Origin: Pseudomonadota bacterium
GTDB taxonomy: Bacteria > Pseudomonadota > Gammaproteobacteria > Burkholderiales > Burkholderiaceae_C
NCBI GenBank assembly: GCA_018241985.1
Contig: JAFECV010000011.1
Span: forward strand, 1-12,839
Direction of reading: 5' to 3'
DNA: 12,839 nt
Part shown: piece after piece, positions 1 to 8,490 of the stretch
Numbering within the stretch: the stretch's first letter is position 1
How the letters are laid out: every line of letters begins with the position of its first letter
The notes under the pieces: model-generated
What the model was told of the DNA's origin: nothing
Database searches by the model: none
What the model saw: only the letters and a program-made list of their open reading frames with translations
Position numbers and translations under genes: made by a program

Positions 1-30
1 GATCGCGTCCGAAGGCCGCGGAGCAGGCCG

Positions 31-136
31 TTCGCGGGCACCCGCGGATCCGGCTTGGCCGGGCCCCGCTGGGTGCGCCCCCGGTGAGGGGGTTGGCGGA
101 GCGACACGCAGTGCGCGAAGACTGGGGGGGTGGTCC
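31..136. repeat. GC-rich hairpin cluster resembling a Comamonadaceae intergenic repeat
   Basis: The first 139 bases hold no gene I can support. They contain three short inverted repeats: CGCGGG/CCCGCG at 33-46, CCGGC/GCCGG at 50-62, and CCCCC/GGGGG at 78-92 with a five-base loop. These are followed by a tract reading gcgacacgcagtgcgcgaag and a run of seven G at 124-130. From memory, this arrangement resembles a dispersed intergenic repeat common in Comamonadaceae. It lies just beyond the stop codon of the minus-strand SET gene and could help end its transcript, but no T-run follows the stems, so a classical terminator is not supported. The limits given are approximate. Confidence 0.4.
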
Positions 137-139
137 ATC

Positions 140-697
140 TCAACGCCGCCGCTTGGGCGCCAGCAGCGTGCCGCGGCAGTTCTTCGCGCCGCACCAGCAG
201 GGATACTCGGCCTTGAGCTTGGGTGTGTAGCGCTCGTCGATGATCAGGCCGTAGTCGTAGTTCAGCTCCTCGCCGGCACGGATGTCGCGCAGCGCCTTGA
301 TGAAGACCCGGCCCTGCTGCTCGTCGGCTTCGCAGTTCGGGTCGCAGGAATGGTTGATCCAGCGCGCCGAATTGCCGCCGACCTTGGCGTCGATCACGTG
401 CCGCTCGTCGATGTGGAAGAAAAAGGTATGGTTCGGGTCGTTCGGGTCGTGCGGATGCCGCGCCTGCGCCGCCTTCCAGGTGATCACCTCGCCGGTGTAT
501 TCGATGATGGTCTCGCCGGCGGCGATGGGTTGCAGCGCGAACACGCCCTTGCCGTGAACGCCCGAGCGGCGGGTCTGGATGCGCCGGCTCGGCGCGGCGG
601 ACGGGGTTTCGGACACGGCTGGAAAATTTGGTAAGGTGAATTTGTGCGCGCGCACGCGCGCGAGAAACGTGGAATTGTAGTCATCCGATGAAGACAC
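140..697 (-). CDS. SET-domain protein-lysine N-methyltransferase
   Basis: This is a 185-residue cytoplasmic SET protein expected to transfer methyl groups from S-adenosylmethionine to lysines of a protein substrate. The catalytic set is complete. The N-terminal SET strand with RSGVHGKGVFA lies at residues 45-54, the pseudoknot motif INHSCDPNC at 114-122, and GEELNYDYG with tyrosines 147 and 149 at 142-150. A post-SET zinc motif follows, with C167, C169 and C174, and a basic RRR tail. No signal peptide or other domain is visible. The drawn start is a GTG at 695-697, which overlaps the divergent topB start by 10 bp and has no Shine-Dalgarno. In-frame GTG codons at 653-655 and 614-616 are alternatives, and the family-like sequence only begins near residue 38, so the true protein may be shorter. 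A TACAAT -10-like box on this strand (679 down to 674) would fit the 655 start. The substrate is unknown. The adjacent SWIB-tailed topoisomerase or nucleoid proteins are candidates by inference only. Confidence 0.9.
   Translation of the reverse strand: MSSSDDYNSTFLARVRAHKFTLPNFPAVSETPSAAPSRRIQTRRSGVHGKGVFALQPIAAGETIIEYTGEVITWKAAQARHPHDPNDPNHTFFFHIDERHVIDAKVGGNSARWINHSCDPNCEADEQQGRVFIKALRDIRAGEELNYDYGLIIDERYTPKLKAEYPCWCGAKNCRGTLLAPKRRR
643..662. other. 20-bp alternating pyrimidine-purine (potential Z-DNA) tract between divergent starts
   Basis: Bases 643-662 alternate strictly pyrimidine-purine (TG/CG/CA steps, mostly CG) and include the perfect palindrome GTGCGCGCGCAC at 644-655. The tract ends 25 bp upstream of the topB ATG and falls in the first codons of the longest SET reading frame. 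Such tracts can flip to Z-DNA under negative supercoiling. Whether it does so here, or affects transcription, is inference. Confidence 0.5.
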
Positions 698-3678
698 TGG
701 TCATTGCCGAAAAGCCGTCGGTCGCGCAGGACATCGTGCGCGCACTCACGCCGGTCGCGGGCAAATTCGACAAGCACGACGAGTATTTCGAGAGCGAGAA
801 CTACGTCGTGACCAGCGCGGTCGGGCATCTGGTCGAAATCCAGGCGCCCGAGCAGTACGACGTGAAGCGCGGCAAGTGGAGCTTCGCGCACCTGCCGGTG
901 ATCCCGCCGCATTTCGACCTGAAGCCGGTCGACAAGACCAAGACGCGGCTGAACGCGGTGGTGCGGCAGGCCAAGCGCAAGGACGTGACGCTGCTCGTGA
1001 ACGCCTGCGACGCAGGACGCGAGGGTGAGCTGATCTTCCGCCTGATCGAGCAGTACGCCGGCGGCGACAAGGCCAAGGGCCTGGGCAAGCCGGTCCGGCG
1101 GCTGTGGCTGCAGTCGATGACGCCGCAGGCGATCCGCGATGGCTTCGACAGCCTGCGCAGCGACGCGCAGATGCAGGGCCTGGCCGACGCGGCGCGCAGC
1201 CGCTCCGAGGCCGACTGGCTGGTCGGCATCAACGGCACGCGCGCGATGACCGCGTTCAACTCGCGCGACGGCGGCTTCTTCCTGACCACGGTGGGCCGGG
1301 TGCAGACGCCGACGCTGTCGATCGTGGTCGAGCGCGAGGAACAGATCCGCCGCTTCGTCAGCCGCGACTACTGGGAAGTGCACGCGAGCTTCCAGGCAGC
1401 GGCCGGCAGCTACCCGGGCAAGTGGTTCGACCCGGACTGGAAGAAGGCGAACGCGCCGCTGCTGCCGAACGGAGAGCCCGACCCCGAATGGCGCGCCGAC
1501 CGCATCTGGAGCGAGCGCGAGGCGAGCGCGATCGCCGAGGCGGTGCGCGGCCGCACGGCCAGCGTGACCGAGGAAAGCAAGCCCACGACCCAGGCGAGTC
1601 CGCTGCTGTTCGACCTGACCGCGCTGCAGCGCGAGGCGAACGGCCGCTTCGGCTTTTCGGCGAAGACCACGCTGGCGCTGGCGCAGTCGCTGTACGAGCG
1701 GCACAAGGCGCTGACCTACCCGCGCACCGATTCGCGCGCGCTGCCGGAGGACTACCTGCCGGTGGTGAAGAAGACGATGGAGATGCTCTCCGCGAGCGGC
1801 ATGAAGCATCTCGCGCCGTTCGCGCGGCAGGCGATCGACGGCAACTACGTGAAGGCTACGAAGCGCGTGTTCGACAACAGCAAGGTGTCGGACCACTTCG
1901 CGATCATCCCCACGCTGCAGGTGCCGCACGGGCTGTCGGAAGCGGAACAGAAGCTGTACGACTTCGTGGTGCGGCGCTTCCTGTCCGTCTTCTTCCCGTC
2001 GGCGGAGTTCCAGGTCACGACGCGCATCTCGACCGTGGAGCGTGACGACAAGAAGTACAGCTTCCGCTCCGACGGCAAGGTGCTGGTCAAGCCGGGCTGG
2101 CTCGCGATTTACGGCAAGGAGGCCGCGAGCGAGGACGACGACAAGGACGGCAAGCGCCTCGTGCCCGTGCAGCCGGGCGAGACGGTGCTGGTCGAGTCGG
2201 TCGAACCGAAGGGCCTGAAGACCCGGCCGCCGGCGCGCTATTCGGAAGCCACGCTGCTCGGCGCGATGGAAGGCGCGGGCAAGCTGGTCGACGACGACGA
2301 GCTGCGCCAAGCGATGCAGGAAAAAGGCCTGGGCACGCCGGCCACGCGCGCCGCGATCATCGAAGGGCTGCTGACCGAAAAATACATGCTGCGCGAAGGG
2401 CGCGAGCTGATCCCGACCGCGAAGGCGTTCCAGCTGATGACGCTGTTGCGCGGCCTGGGCGTCGAGGAACTGTCCAAGGCCGAGCTGACCGGCGAGTGGG
2501 AGCACAAGCTCGCGCAGATCGAGCACGGGCGCCTCTCCCGCGACGCGTTCATGCGCGAAATCGCCGAGATGACGCGGCACATCGTGCAGAAGGCCAAGGA
2601 ATACGACCGCGACACGGTGCCCGGCGACTACGTGACGCTTGCCACGCCGTGTCCGAACTGCGGCGGCATCGTCAAAGAAAACTACCGCCGCTACAGCTGC
2701 ACCGGCCGTGCCGGCGACGGCGTGGGCGCCTGCGGCTTCTCGTTCGGCAAGACGCCGGCCGGCCGCACCTTCGAGCCGGCCGAGGTCGAGCAGTTGCTGC
2801 GCGACAAGCGCATCGGGCCGCTCGACGGCTTCCGCTCCAAGGCCGGCTGGCCGTTCACCGCCGAGATCGTGCTGCGCTTCGACGACGAGGCGCGCAACTA
2901 CAAGCTCGAGTTCGATTTCGGCGACGAGGACGCCGGCGAGACCGGCGAGCTGGTCGATTTTTCCGGCCAGCAGTCGCTCGGCGCCTGCCCGAAATGCGGC
3001 GGCGCGGTGTACGAGCACGGCAAGAACTACGTCTGCGAGAAGTCGGTGCCGACCGAGAAACAGGCAACGCCGAGCTGCGACTTCCGCAGCGGCCAGATCA
3101 TCCTGCAGCAGCCGGTCGAGCGCGCGCAGATGCAGAAGCTCCTCGCCACCGGCCGCACCGACCTGTTGGACAAGTTCGTCTCGACGCGCACGCGCAGAGC
3201 GTTCAAGGCCTTTCTGAAATGGGACGCGGAGGCCGGCAAGGTCGGGTTCGAATTCGAGCCGCGCGCGGGCCGGCCGCGGCCCGGCGCCGCTACTAAAACA
3301 ATAGCTGCACCCGAAGAATCCACGCGGGCTGCAGCCGCAAAAAGCTTGAAATCCGCGGCGGCACCGGCAAAAACGGCCACCGGCGCCCGCAAGACCGCCG
3401 CGAAGCCCGCTGCGAAGAAGACCCCGAAAAAGCCGCGTGCGCCAAGCGCTGGCGGGGGCCTCACGCCGAGCGCCGAGCTCGCGGCGGTGATCGGCGCGGA
3501 GCCGGTCGCGCGCACCGAGGTGGTCAAGAAGCTGTGGGACTACATCAAGGCGCACGGCCTGCAGGACGCGCAGGACAAGCGCCGCATCAACGCCGACGCA
3601 AAGCTCGCGCCGGTGTTCGGCAAGCCGCAGGTCTCGATGTTCGAGATCGCGGGCATCGTCGGCCGGCATTTGAGTTGA
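688..3678 (+). CDS. topB: DNA topoisomerase III with C-terminal SWIB domain
   Basis: This 996-residue type IA topoisomerase cuts one DNA strand through a tyrosyl-phosphate link and passes the other, resolving precatenanes and recombination intermediates. The Toprim domain (about 1-150) has E8 in VIAEKPS and the motif CDAGREGE at 107-114. Glycine 110 stands where many relatives have a second Asp. The catalytic tyrosine is Y344 in LTYPRTDS. Zinc ribbons lie at C655/C658/C671/C682 and C767/C770/C783/C797, each followed by a topoisomerase C-terminal repeat (about 688-745 and 800-857). Residues 865-920 form a low-complexity Lys/Ala/Pro linker resembling histone H1-like tails. Residues 924-996 form a SWIB/MDM2 domain (RTEVVKKLWDYIKAHGLQD, then SMFEI and a terminal GRHL). 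E. coli TopB is about 650 residues, so the tail accounts for the extra length. The ATG at 688 gives the standard family N-terminus, although its Shine-Dalgarno is weak. Part of the linker is encoded by a repeat-like segment (3289-3353). Confidence 0.96.
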   Translation: MKTLVIAEKPSVAQDIVRALTPVAGKFDKHDEYFESENYVVTSAVGHLVEIQAPEQYDVKRGKWSFAHLPVIPPHFDLKPVDKTKTRLNAVVRQAKRKDVTLLVNACDAGREGELIFRLIEQYAGGDKAKGLGKPVRRLWLQSMTPQAIRDGFDSLRSDAQMQGLADAARSRSEADWLVGINGTRAMTAFNSRDGGFFLTTVGRVQTPTLSIVVEREEQIRRFVSRDYWEVHASFQAAAGSYPGKWFDPDWKKANAPLLPNGEPDPEWRADRIWSEREASAIAEAVRGRTASVTEESKPTTQASPLLFDLTALQREANGRFGFSAKTTLALAQSLYERHKALTYPRTDSRALPEDYLPVVKKTMEMLSASGMKHLAPFARQAIDGNYVKATKRVFDNSKVSDHFAIIPTLQVPHGLSEAEQKLYDFVVRRFLSVFFPSAEFQVTTRISTVERDDKKYSFRSDGKVLVKPGWLAIYGKEAASEDDDKDGKRLVPVQPGETVLVESVEPKGLKTRPPARYSEATLLGAMEGAGKLVDDDELRQAMQEKGLGTPATRAAIIEGLLTEKYMLREGRELIPTAKAFQLMTLLRGLGVEELSKAELTGEWEHKLAQIEHGRLSRDAFMREIAEMTRHIVQKAKEYDRDTVPGDYVTLATPCPNCGGIVKENYRRYSCTGRAGDGVGACGFSFGKTPAGRTFEPAEVEQLLRDKRIGPLDGFRSKAGWPFTAEIVLRFDDEARNYKLEFDFGDEDAGETGELVDFSGQQSLGACPKCGGAVYEHGKNYVCEKSVPTEKQATPSCDFRSGQIILQQPVERAQMQKLLATGRTDLLDKFVSTRTRRAFKAFLKWDAEAGKVGFEFEPRAGRPRPGAATKTIAAPEESTRAAAAKSLKSAAAPAKTATGARKTAAKPAAKKTPKKPRAPSAGGGLTPSAELAAVIGAEPVARTEVVKKLWDYIKAHGLQDAQDKRRINADAKLAPVFGKPQVSMFEIAGIVGRHLS
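3289..3353. repeat. AT-richer repeat-like segment embedded in the topB linker
   Basis: This segment stands out in a very GC-rich gene by its AT content and unusual codons (act, aaa, aca, ata). It begins with gctactaaaacaatagctgc (3289-3308), which contains GCTA/TAGC arms. It continues to the palindrome GGCTGCAGCC at 3327-3336 and then an A-rich stretch with AAGCTT. From memory, the order 'gctact-A-run-tagctgc ... gcgggctNcagccgc ... aagcttgaa' matches a dispersed short repeat abundant in Comamonadaceae intergenic regions. Here it is read in frame as residues 868-889 of the topoisomerase. Boundaries are approximate and identity rests on recollection. Confidence 0.45.
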
Positions 3679-3698
3679 TCCGCGAAAAGCCGGATGAT

Positions 3699-3728
3699 GG
3701 GACTTTGCTTCAAGCCTGAAGGAGTCCC
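3699..3728 (+). promoter_or_regulatory. Hairpin that buries the ribosome binding site of the PEBP gene
   Basis: GGGACT (3699-3704) pairs with AGTCCC (3723-3728), and inside it CTTCA (3708-3712) pairs with TGAAG (3717-3721) around the loop AGCC. This gives 11 base pairs with a small 3/1 internal loop. The Shine-Dalgarno GAAGGAG (3718-3724) of the next gene lies entirely in the 3' arm, 7 nt before its GTG start. No T-run follows, so an RBS-occluding or attenuating structure is more likely than a terminator. The pairing is seen in the sequence; its regulatory role is inferred. Confidence 0.5.
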
Positions 3729-3731
3729 ACC

Positions 3732-4319
3732 GTGCAACACGTTCCCCGCAGCTGGCGCGCCACCCTGGCGATCGGCGCCGCCAGCCTGATCGCGCCGTTC
3801 GCCGTGGCGCCGGCTCAAGCGGCCGGCTTCACGCTCTCCAGCCCCGACATCGCGGCCGGCGGCACAATCGCCAAGAGCTTCGAATACAACGGCTTCGGCT
3901 GCAGCGGCGACAACCGTTCGCCGGCGCTGCACTGGAGCGGCGCGCCCAAGGGCGCGAAGAGCTTCGCGCTCACCGTGTACGACCCGGACGCGCCGACCGG
4001 CTCCGGCTGGTGGCACTGGATCGTGGTCAACATCCCGGCCAGCGCGACCCAGCTGCCGGCCAATGCCGGCGCGGAAAACAGCACCACGCTCCCCGCCGGC
4101 GCGGTGCAAATCCGCAACGACTACGGCACCCGCGCCTGGGGCGGCGTGTGTCCGCCGCCGGGCGACAAGCCGCACCGCTACGTGTTCACCGTGTACGCGC
4201 TGGAGACCGACCACCTCGACCTGCCGGCCGACGCGACCGGCGCGCTGACCGGCTTCATGATCCACGCGAACGCGATCGGCCAGGCGAGCTTCACCGCGCA
4301 CTACGGCCGGCCGAAGTAG
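3732..4319 (+). CDS. Secreted YbhB/YbcL-family phosphatidylethanolamine-binding-like protein
   Basis: This 195-residue protein belongs to the PEBP (Raf kinase inhibitor-like) superfamily. A Sec signal peptide covers residues 1-30, with a basic start (RSWR), a hydrophobic core and a likely cleavage after APAQA. A periplasmic location is therefore expected. The ligand-pocket signatures are present: DPDAPTGSGWWHW at 84-96, the GVCPPPGDKPHRY block at 138-150, and the family ending with ALTGFMIHANAI. Bacterial members bind small anionic or lipid headgroup ligands, but no defined physiological role is established, so none is assigned. The GTG start is chosen because AAGGAG precedes it by 7 nt and because it gives a clean signal peptide. 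It lies 53 bp after topB, with a stable hairpin over the ribosome binding site, and converges with gap, whose stop is 31 bp away. Confidence 0.92.
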   Translation: MQHVPRSWRATLAIGAASLIAPFAVAPAQAAGFTLSSPDIAAGGTIAKSFEYNGFGCSGDNRSPALHWSGAPKGAKSFALTVYDPDAPTGSGWWHWIVVNIPASATQLPANAGAENSTTLPAGAVQIRNDYGTRAWGGVCPPPGDKPHRYVFTVYALETDHLDLPADATGALTGFMIHANAIGQASFTAHYGRPK

Positions 4320-4350
4320 CCAACCGCAGAACGCCGGGGCGGTCAGCCGA

Positions 4351-5415
<1,065 letters not shown>

Positions 5416-7428
5416 TCAGCGCCGCAGCACCTTGCGCACCGTGTCGGCGACGTTCTCGGGCGTGAACCCGAAATGCTCGAACAGCGCGCCCGCCGGCGCG
5501 GACTCGCCGAAGCGGTCGATGCCGACCACCGCGGCGACGCCGTATTTCCACCACGAATCGGTCACGCCGGCCTCGACCGCGATGCGCGGCACGCCGGCCG
5601 GCAGCACGCTGGACTTGTAGGCAGCGTCCTGCCGGTCGAACACCGTGGTCGACGGCATCGACACCACGCGCACCGCGATGCGCTCTGCGGCAAGGAGCTT
5701 CTGCGCGGCCAGCGCCAGCTGCACTTCGGAGCCGGTCGCGACGAGCACCGCTTCGGCGCCGCGGTCGAGGCCGGCCGCGCCCGGCTCTGCCAGCACGTAG
5801 CCGCCGCGGCGAATCACATCGGTATCGCTCTTCGGCGCGTAGGCCAGAGTTTGCCGGCTCAGCAGCAACGCGGTCGGGCCGTTCTGCCGCGCCAGCGCCG
5901 CGTCCCAAGCGACCGCGGTCTCGGCGGTGTCGGCCGGACGCCAGACCTCGAGGTTCGGAACGAGGCGCAGGCTCGCCGCATGCTCGATCGGCTGGTGCGT
6001 CGGCCCGTCCTCGCCGAGCCCGATCGAGTCGTGCGTGAACACGTGGACCACGCGCAGCTTCATCAGCGCGGCCATGCGCACCGCGTTGCGGCTGTAGTCG
6101 GAGAACGTCAGAAAGGTGCCGCCGTACGGGATGTAGCCGCCGTGCAGCGCGATGCCGTTCATGACCGCCGCCATGCCGAATTCGCGCACGCCGTAGTTGA
6201 TGTGGCGCCCGCCGTTCGGCGCACCGCCGGCGTCGAAGCGCAGCGGCGGCGTGCTCCTGGTGTTCGTCAGGTTCGATCCGGTCAGGTCGGCCGAGCCGCC
6301 GAGCAGCTCGGGCAGCGCGGCGGTCAGCGTCTCGAGCGCGATCTGGCTCGCCTTGCGGCTGGCCACGGCCTCGGCCTTCGCATGCGCGGCGGCGATCAGT
6401 TCGGCGGCGATCTCGGCAAAGTTGCCGGGCAGCTCGCCGCGCGCGCGCCGCTCGAGTTCCGCGGCAAGCGCGGGATGCGCCGCGCGATACGCCTCGAAGC
6501 GGGTCTGCCATTCGTCCTGGCACCTGGCGCCGGCGCGCTTCGCGTCCCATTCGGCGTAGGCCTCGGGCGGAATCACGAACGGTTCGTACGCCCAGCCCAG
6601 CGCCTCGCGCGTCGCGCGCACCTCGTCGGCCCCGAGCGCCTCGCCGTGCGCCTTGGCGGTACCGGCGCGGTTCGGCGCGCCCTTGCCGATCGTGGTCCGG
6701 CAGACGATGAAGCTTGGGCGGTCGCGGCTTTGCTTCGCCTTCGCGATCGCCGCATCGACCGCGTCCACGTCGTGGCCGTCGATAGCTCCGATCACGTTCC
6801 AGCCGTAGGCGGCGAAGCGCTTGGCCGTGTCGTCGACGAACCAGGGCGCGACCTCGCCGTCGATCGAGATGCCGTTGTCGTCGTACAGCGCGATCAGCTT
6901 GTTCAATTTCCACGCGCCGGCGAGCGCCGAGGCCTCGTGGCTGATGCCTTCCATCAGGCAGCCGTCGCCGAGGAACACATAGGTGCGGTGGTCGACGACC
7001 GCGTGGCCGCCCTGGTTGAATTCGTGCGCGAGCAGTTTTTCCGCCAGCGCCATGCCGACCGCGTTCGCCAGCCCCTGCCCGAGCGGGCCGGTCGTGGTCT
7101 CGACCCCGGGCGTGAGGCCGAACTCGGGGTGGCCCGGCGTCTGGCTGCCGAGCTGGCGGAAGCGCTCGAGCTCGGCCAGCGGCAGGTCGTAGCCGGAGAG
7201 GTGCAACAGCGCATACAGCAGCATCGAGCCGTGGCCGTTCGAGAGCACGAAGCGGTCGCGGTCCATCCAGTGCGGATCGCGCGGGTTGTGCTTCAGGTGC
7301 CGGCCCCACAGCGCGACCGCGATCTCGGCCATGCCCATCGGAGCGCCCGGATGCCCGGAATTCGCACGTTGCACGGCGTCCATGGCCAGCGCACGGATTG
7401 CGTTGGCCATCAGTGGGGTGTTTGCCAT
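5416..7428 (-). CDS. tkt: Transketolase
   Basis: This 670-residue thiamine-diphosphate enzyme moves two-carbon units between ketose and aldose phosphates, linking the pentose phosphate (and Calvin) pathway to glycolysis. The N-terminal domain carries [10 protein letters not shown] (residues 23-32, H26), H66 in NGHG and H100 in TPGHPEFG. The diphosphate/metal motif [12 protein letters not shown] at 154-165 is completed by N185. The pyrimidine domain follows with [11 protein letters not shown], and a normal C-terminal domain ends the protein. The frame is open 26 codons further upstream to 7506, but that extension is Pro/Gly-rich and unlike the family. The ATG at 7426-7428 gives the typical [14 protein letters not shown] start with a GGAG-like site upstream. 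The gene sits between a FAH-family gene (94 bp upstream) and gap (48 bp downstream). A candidate promoter lies at 7466-7494. Confidence 0.97.
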   Translation of the reverse strand: MANTPLMANAIRALAMDAVQRANSGHPGAPMGMAEIAVALWGRHLKHNPRDPHWMDRDRFVLSNGHGSMLLYALLHLSGYDLPLAELERFRQLGSQTPGHPEFGLTPGVETTTGPLGQGLANAVGMALAEKLLAHEFNQGGHAVVDHRTYVFLGDGCLMEGISHEASALAGAWKLNKLIALYDDNGISIDGEVAPWFVDDTAKRFAAYGWNVIGAIDGHDVDAVDAAIAKAKQSRDRPSFIVCRTTIGKGAPNRAGTAKAHGEALGADEVRATREALGWAYEPFVIPPEAYAEWDAKRAGARCQDEWQTRFEAYRAAHPALAAELERRARGELPGNFAEIAAELIAAAHAKAEAVASRKASQIALETLTAALPELLGGSADLTGSNLTNTRSTPPLRFDAGGAPNGGRHINYGVREFGMAAVMNGIALHGGYIPYGGTFLTFSDYSRNAVRMAALMKLRVVHVFTHDSIGLGEDGPTHQPIEHAASLRLVPNLEVWRPADTAETAVAWDAALARQNGPTALLLSRQTLAYAPKSDTDVIRRGGYVLAEPGAAGLDRGAEAVLVATGSEVQLALAAQKLLAAERIAVRVVSMPSTTVFDRQDAAYKSSVLPAGVPRIAVEAGVTDSWWKYGVAAVVGIDRFGESAPAGALFEHFGFTPENVADTVRKVLRR

Positions 7429-7465
7429 TCGAGGCGGCTCCGCGAGGGAATCTGGGGAACCGCTG

Positions 7466-7494
7466 ATTTTACCGGGCGTGCCCTCGACGCCCGG
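7466..7494 (-). promoter_or_regulatory. Candidate tkt promoter with operator-like palindrome
   Basis: On the minus strand a TAAAAT hexamer (7471 down to 7466, one mismatch to the -10 consensus) would place a transcript start about 30 nt before the tkt ATG. Immediately upstream lies a perfect inverted repeat, CCGGGCGT/ACGCCCGG (7472-7494, 7-nt loop), covering where a -35 would be. No good -35 hexamer is seen, which would fit activator-dependent transcription. Alternatively the palindrome is a terminator-like stem for the upstream FAH gene, but what follows it is TAAAATC rather than a T-run. Confidence 0.35.
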
Positions 7495-7521
7495 CAGCAG
7501 GGGCATCGCGCCCGGCCGGCG

Positions 7522-8358
7522 CTACACCACCCGCTGCCGCTGCCGCCCCAGCGGTCCGCCATCCAGCGTCATCACGTCGCCGCGCGCAAGGAACCTGGGC
7601 GGCTTCATGCCGAGGCCGACGCCGGACGGCGTGCCGGTGACGATCACGTCGCCGGGCAGCAGCGTCATGAAATGGCTCAGGTGCGACACGATCTCGGCGA
7701 CGCCGAAGATCATGTCGGCCGTGCTGCTGTGCTGGCGCCGCTCGCCGTTGACTTCGAGGGTGAGTGCTATGCGCTGCGGGTCCGGCAGCTCGTCGGTGGT
7801 GACCAGCCAGGGCCCGATCGGGCCGAAGCCGTCGAAGCTCTTGCCCTTGACCCACTGGCCGCCGCGCTTCAATTGCCAGTCGCGCTCCGACACGTCGTTC
7901 GCCAGGCAGTAGCCGGCGACGAAAGACAAGGCGTCGGCCGCCGCGACGCGCCGCGCCTCGGTGCCGATCACGACGCCGAGCTCGACCTCCCAGTCCATCG
8001 CCTGCGAGCCTTCGGGCATCGCGATGTCGTCGTTCGGCCCGGCGAGCGCGGTCAGCGCCTTGTTGAACACCACCGGCTCCTTCGGCACCTCCATGCCGGC
8101 CTCGGCCGCATGCTGGCGGTAGTTGAGCCCGATCGCGAGGAACTGGCGCACGCCGGCCACCGGCGCGGCGATGCGCGTGCCGTTTGCTATCAGCGGCATG
8201 CGCGCGAGATCGATCGCGGCCAGCGCGGCGAGCTTCGCGGGCGCGAGCCATTCCGGGGTCAGGTCGGGCACCAGCAGCGACAGGTCGCGCAAGGCGCCAT
8301 TCGCATCGACGGCGCCGGCGCACTCGGCGCCGCGCGGGCCATGTCTGAACAGCTTCAT
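7522..8358 (-). CDS. Fumarylacetoacetate hydrolase (FAH)-family protein
   Basis: This 278-residue single-domain FAH-fold enzyme is metal-dependent and cleaves or hydrates beta-keto acids. The divalent-metal ligands are visible as E124 and E126 in DWEVELG and D155 in ANDVSERDWQ. The conserved KGKSFDGFGPIGPW block (171-184) and the SHFMTLLPGDVIVTGTPSGVG block (228-248) are also present. The start of the catalytic part, IGLNYRQHAAE, begins at 76. The sequence type resembles members annotated as 2,4-diketo-3-deoxy-sugar-acid hydrolase or ureidoglycolate lyase. Family assignment is firm, but the substrate cannot be read from sequence and the neighbouring tkt/gap do not decide it. The ATG at 8356-8358 is supported by GGAG at 8368-8365, 6 nt upstream. 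A GATAAT -10-like box lies at 8394 down to 8389, without a recognisable -35. The gene is divergent from the DUF2235 gene. Confidence 0.9.
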   Translation of the reverse strand: MKLFRHGPRGAECAGAVDANGALRDLSLLVPDLTPEWLAPAKLAALAAIDLARMPLIANGTRIAAPVAGVRQFLAIGLNYRQHAAEAGMEVPKEPVVFNKALTALAGPNDDIAMPEGSQAMDWEVELGVVIGTEARRVAAADALSFVAGYCLANDVSERDWQLKRGGQWVKGKSFDGFGPIGPWLVTTDELPDPQRIALTLEVNGERRQHSSTADMIFGVAEIVSHLSHFMTLLPGDVIVTGTPSGVGLGMKPPRFLARGDVMTLDGGPLGRQRQRVV

Positions 8359-8490
8359 CGGGGGCTCCGTTCCTCTTGAGACCCGGTCATTATCGGCCGC
8401 AAGATGACAGCGGCGCTGGCGGCGACGCCCTTCCGGCGGCATGGGAAACGGCGCATCATCGGCGGCAGGCAGTTGACAAGGATGTGCGAC

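Noticed and set aside
484..3669. Very long antisense open frame opposite topB
   Set aside because: Its translation is Arg/Ala/Leu-rich with no family motifs and mirrors the GC-rich codon bias of topB, which is certain on the other strand.
7429..7506. 26-residue N-terminal extension of transketolase
   Set aside because: It is Pro/Gly/Ser-rich, unlike the family, and contains the likely promoter and palindrome. The internal ATG gives the canonical start.
8473..8478. Perfect TTGACA hexamer as a -35 for the DUF2235 gene
   Set aside because: The matching -10 would fall inside the start of the coding region, and none is present, so it is probably coincidental and overlaps the ribosome binding site.
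8404..8490. 29-residue N-terminal extension of the DUF2235 protein
   Set aside because: It is Arg-rich without family similarity, and a better-placed ribosome binding site serves the ATG at 8491.
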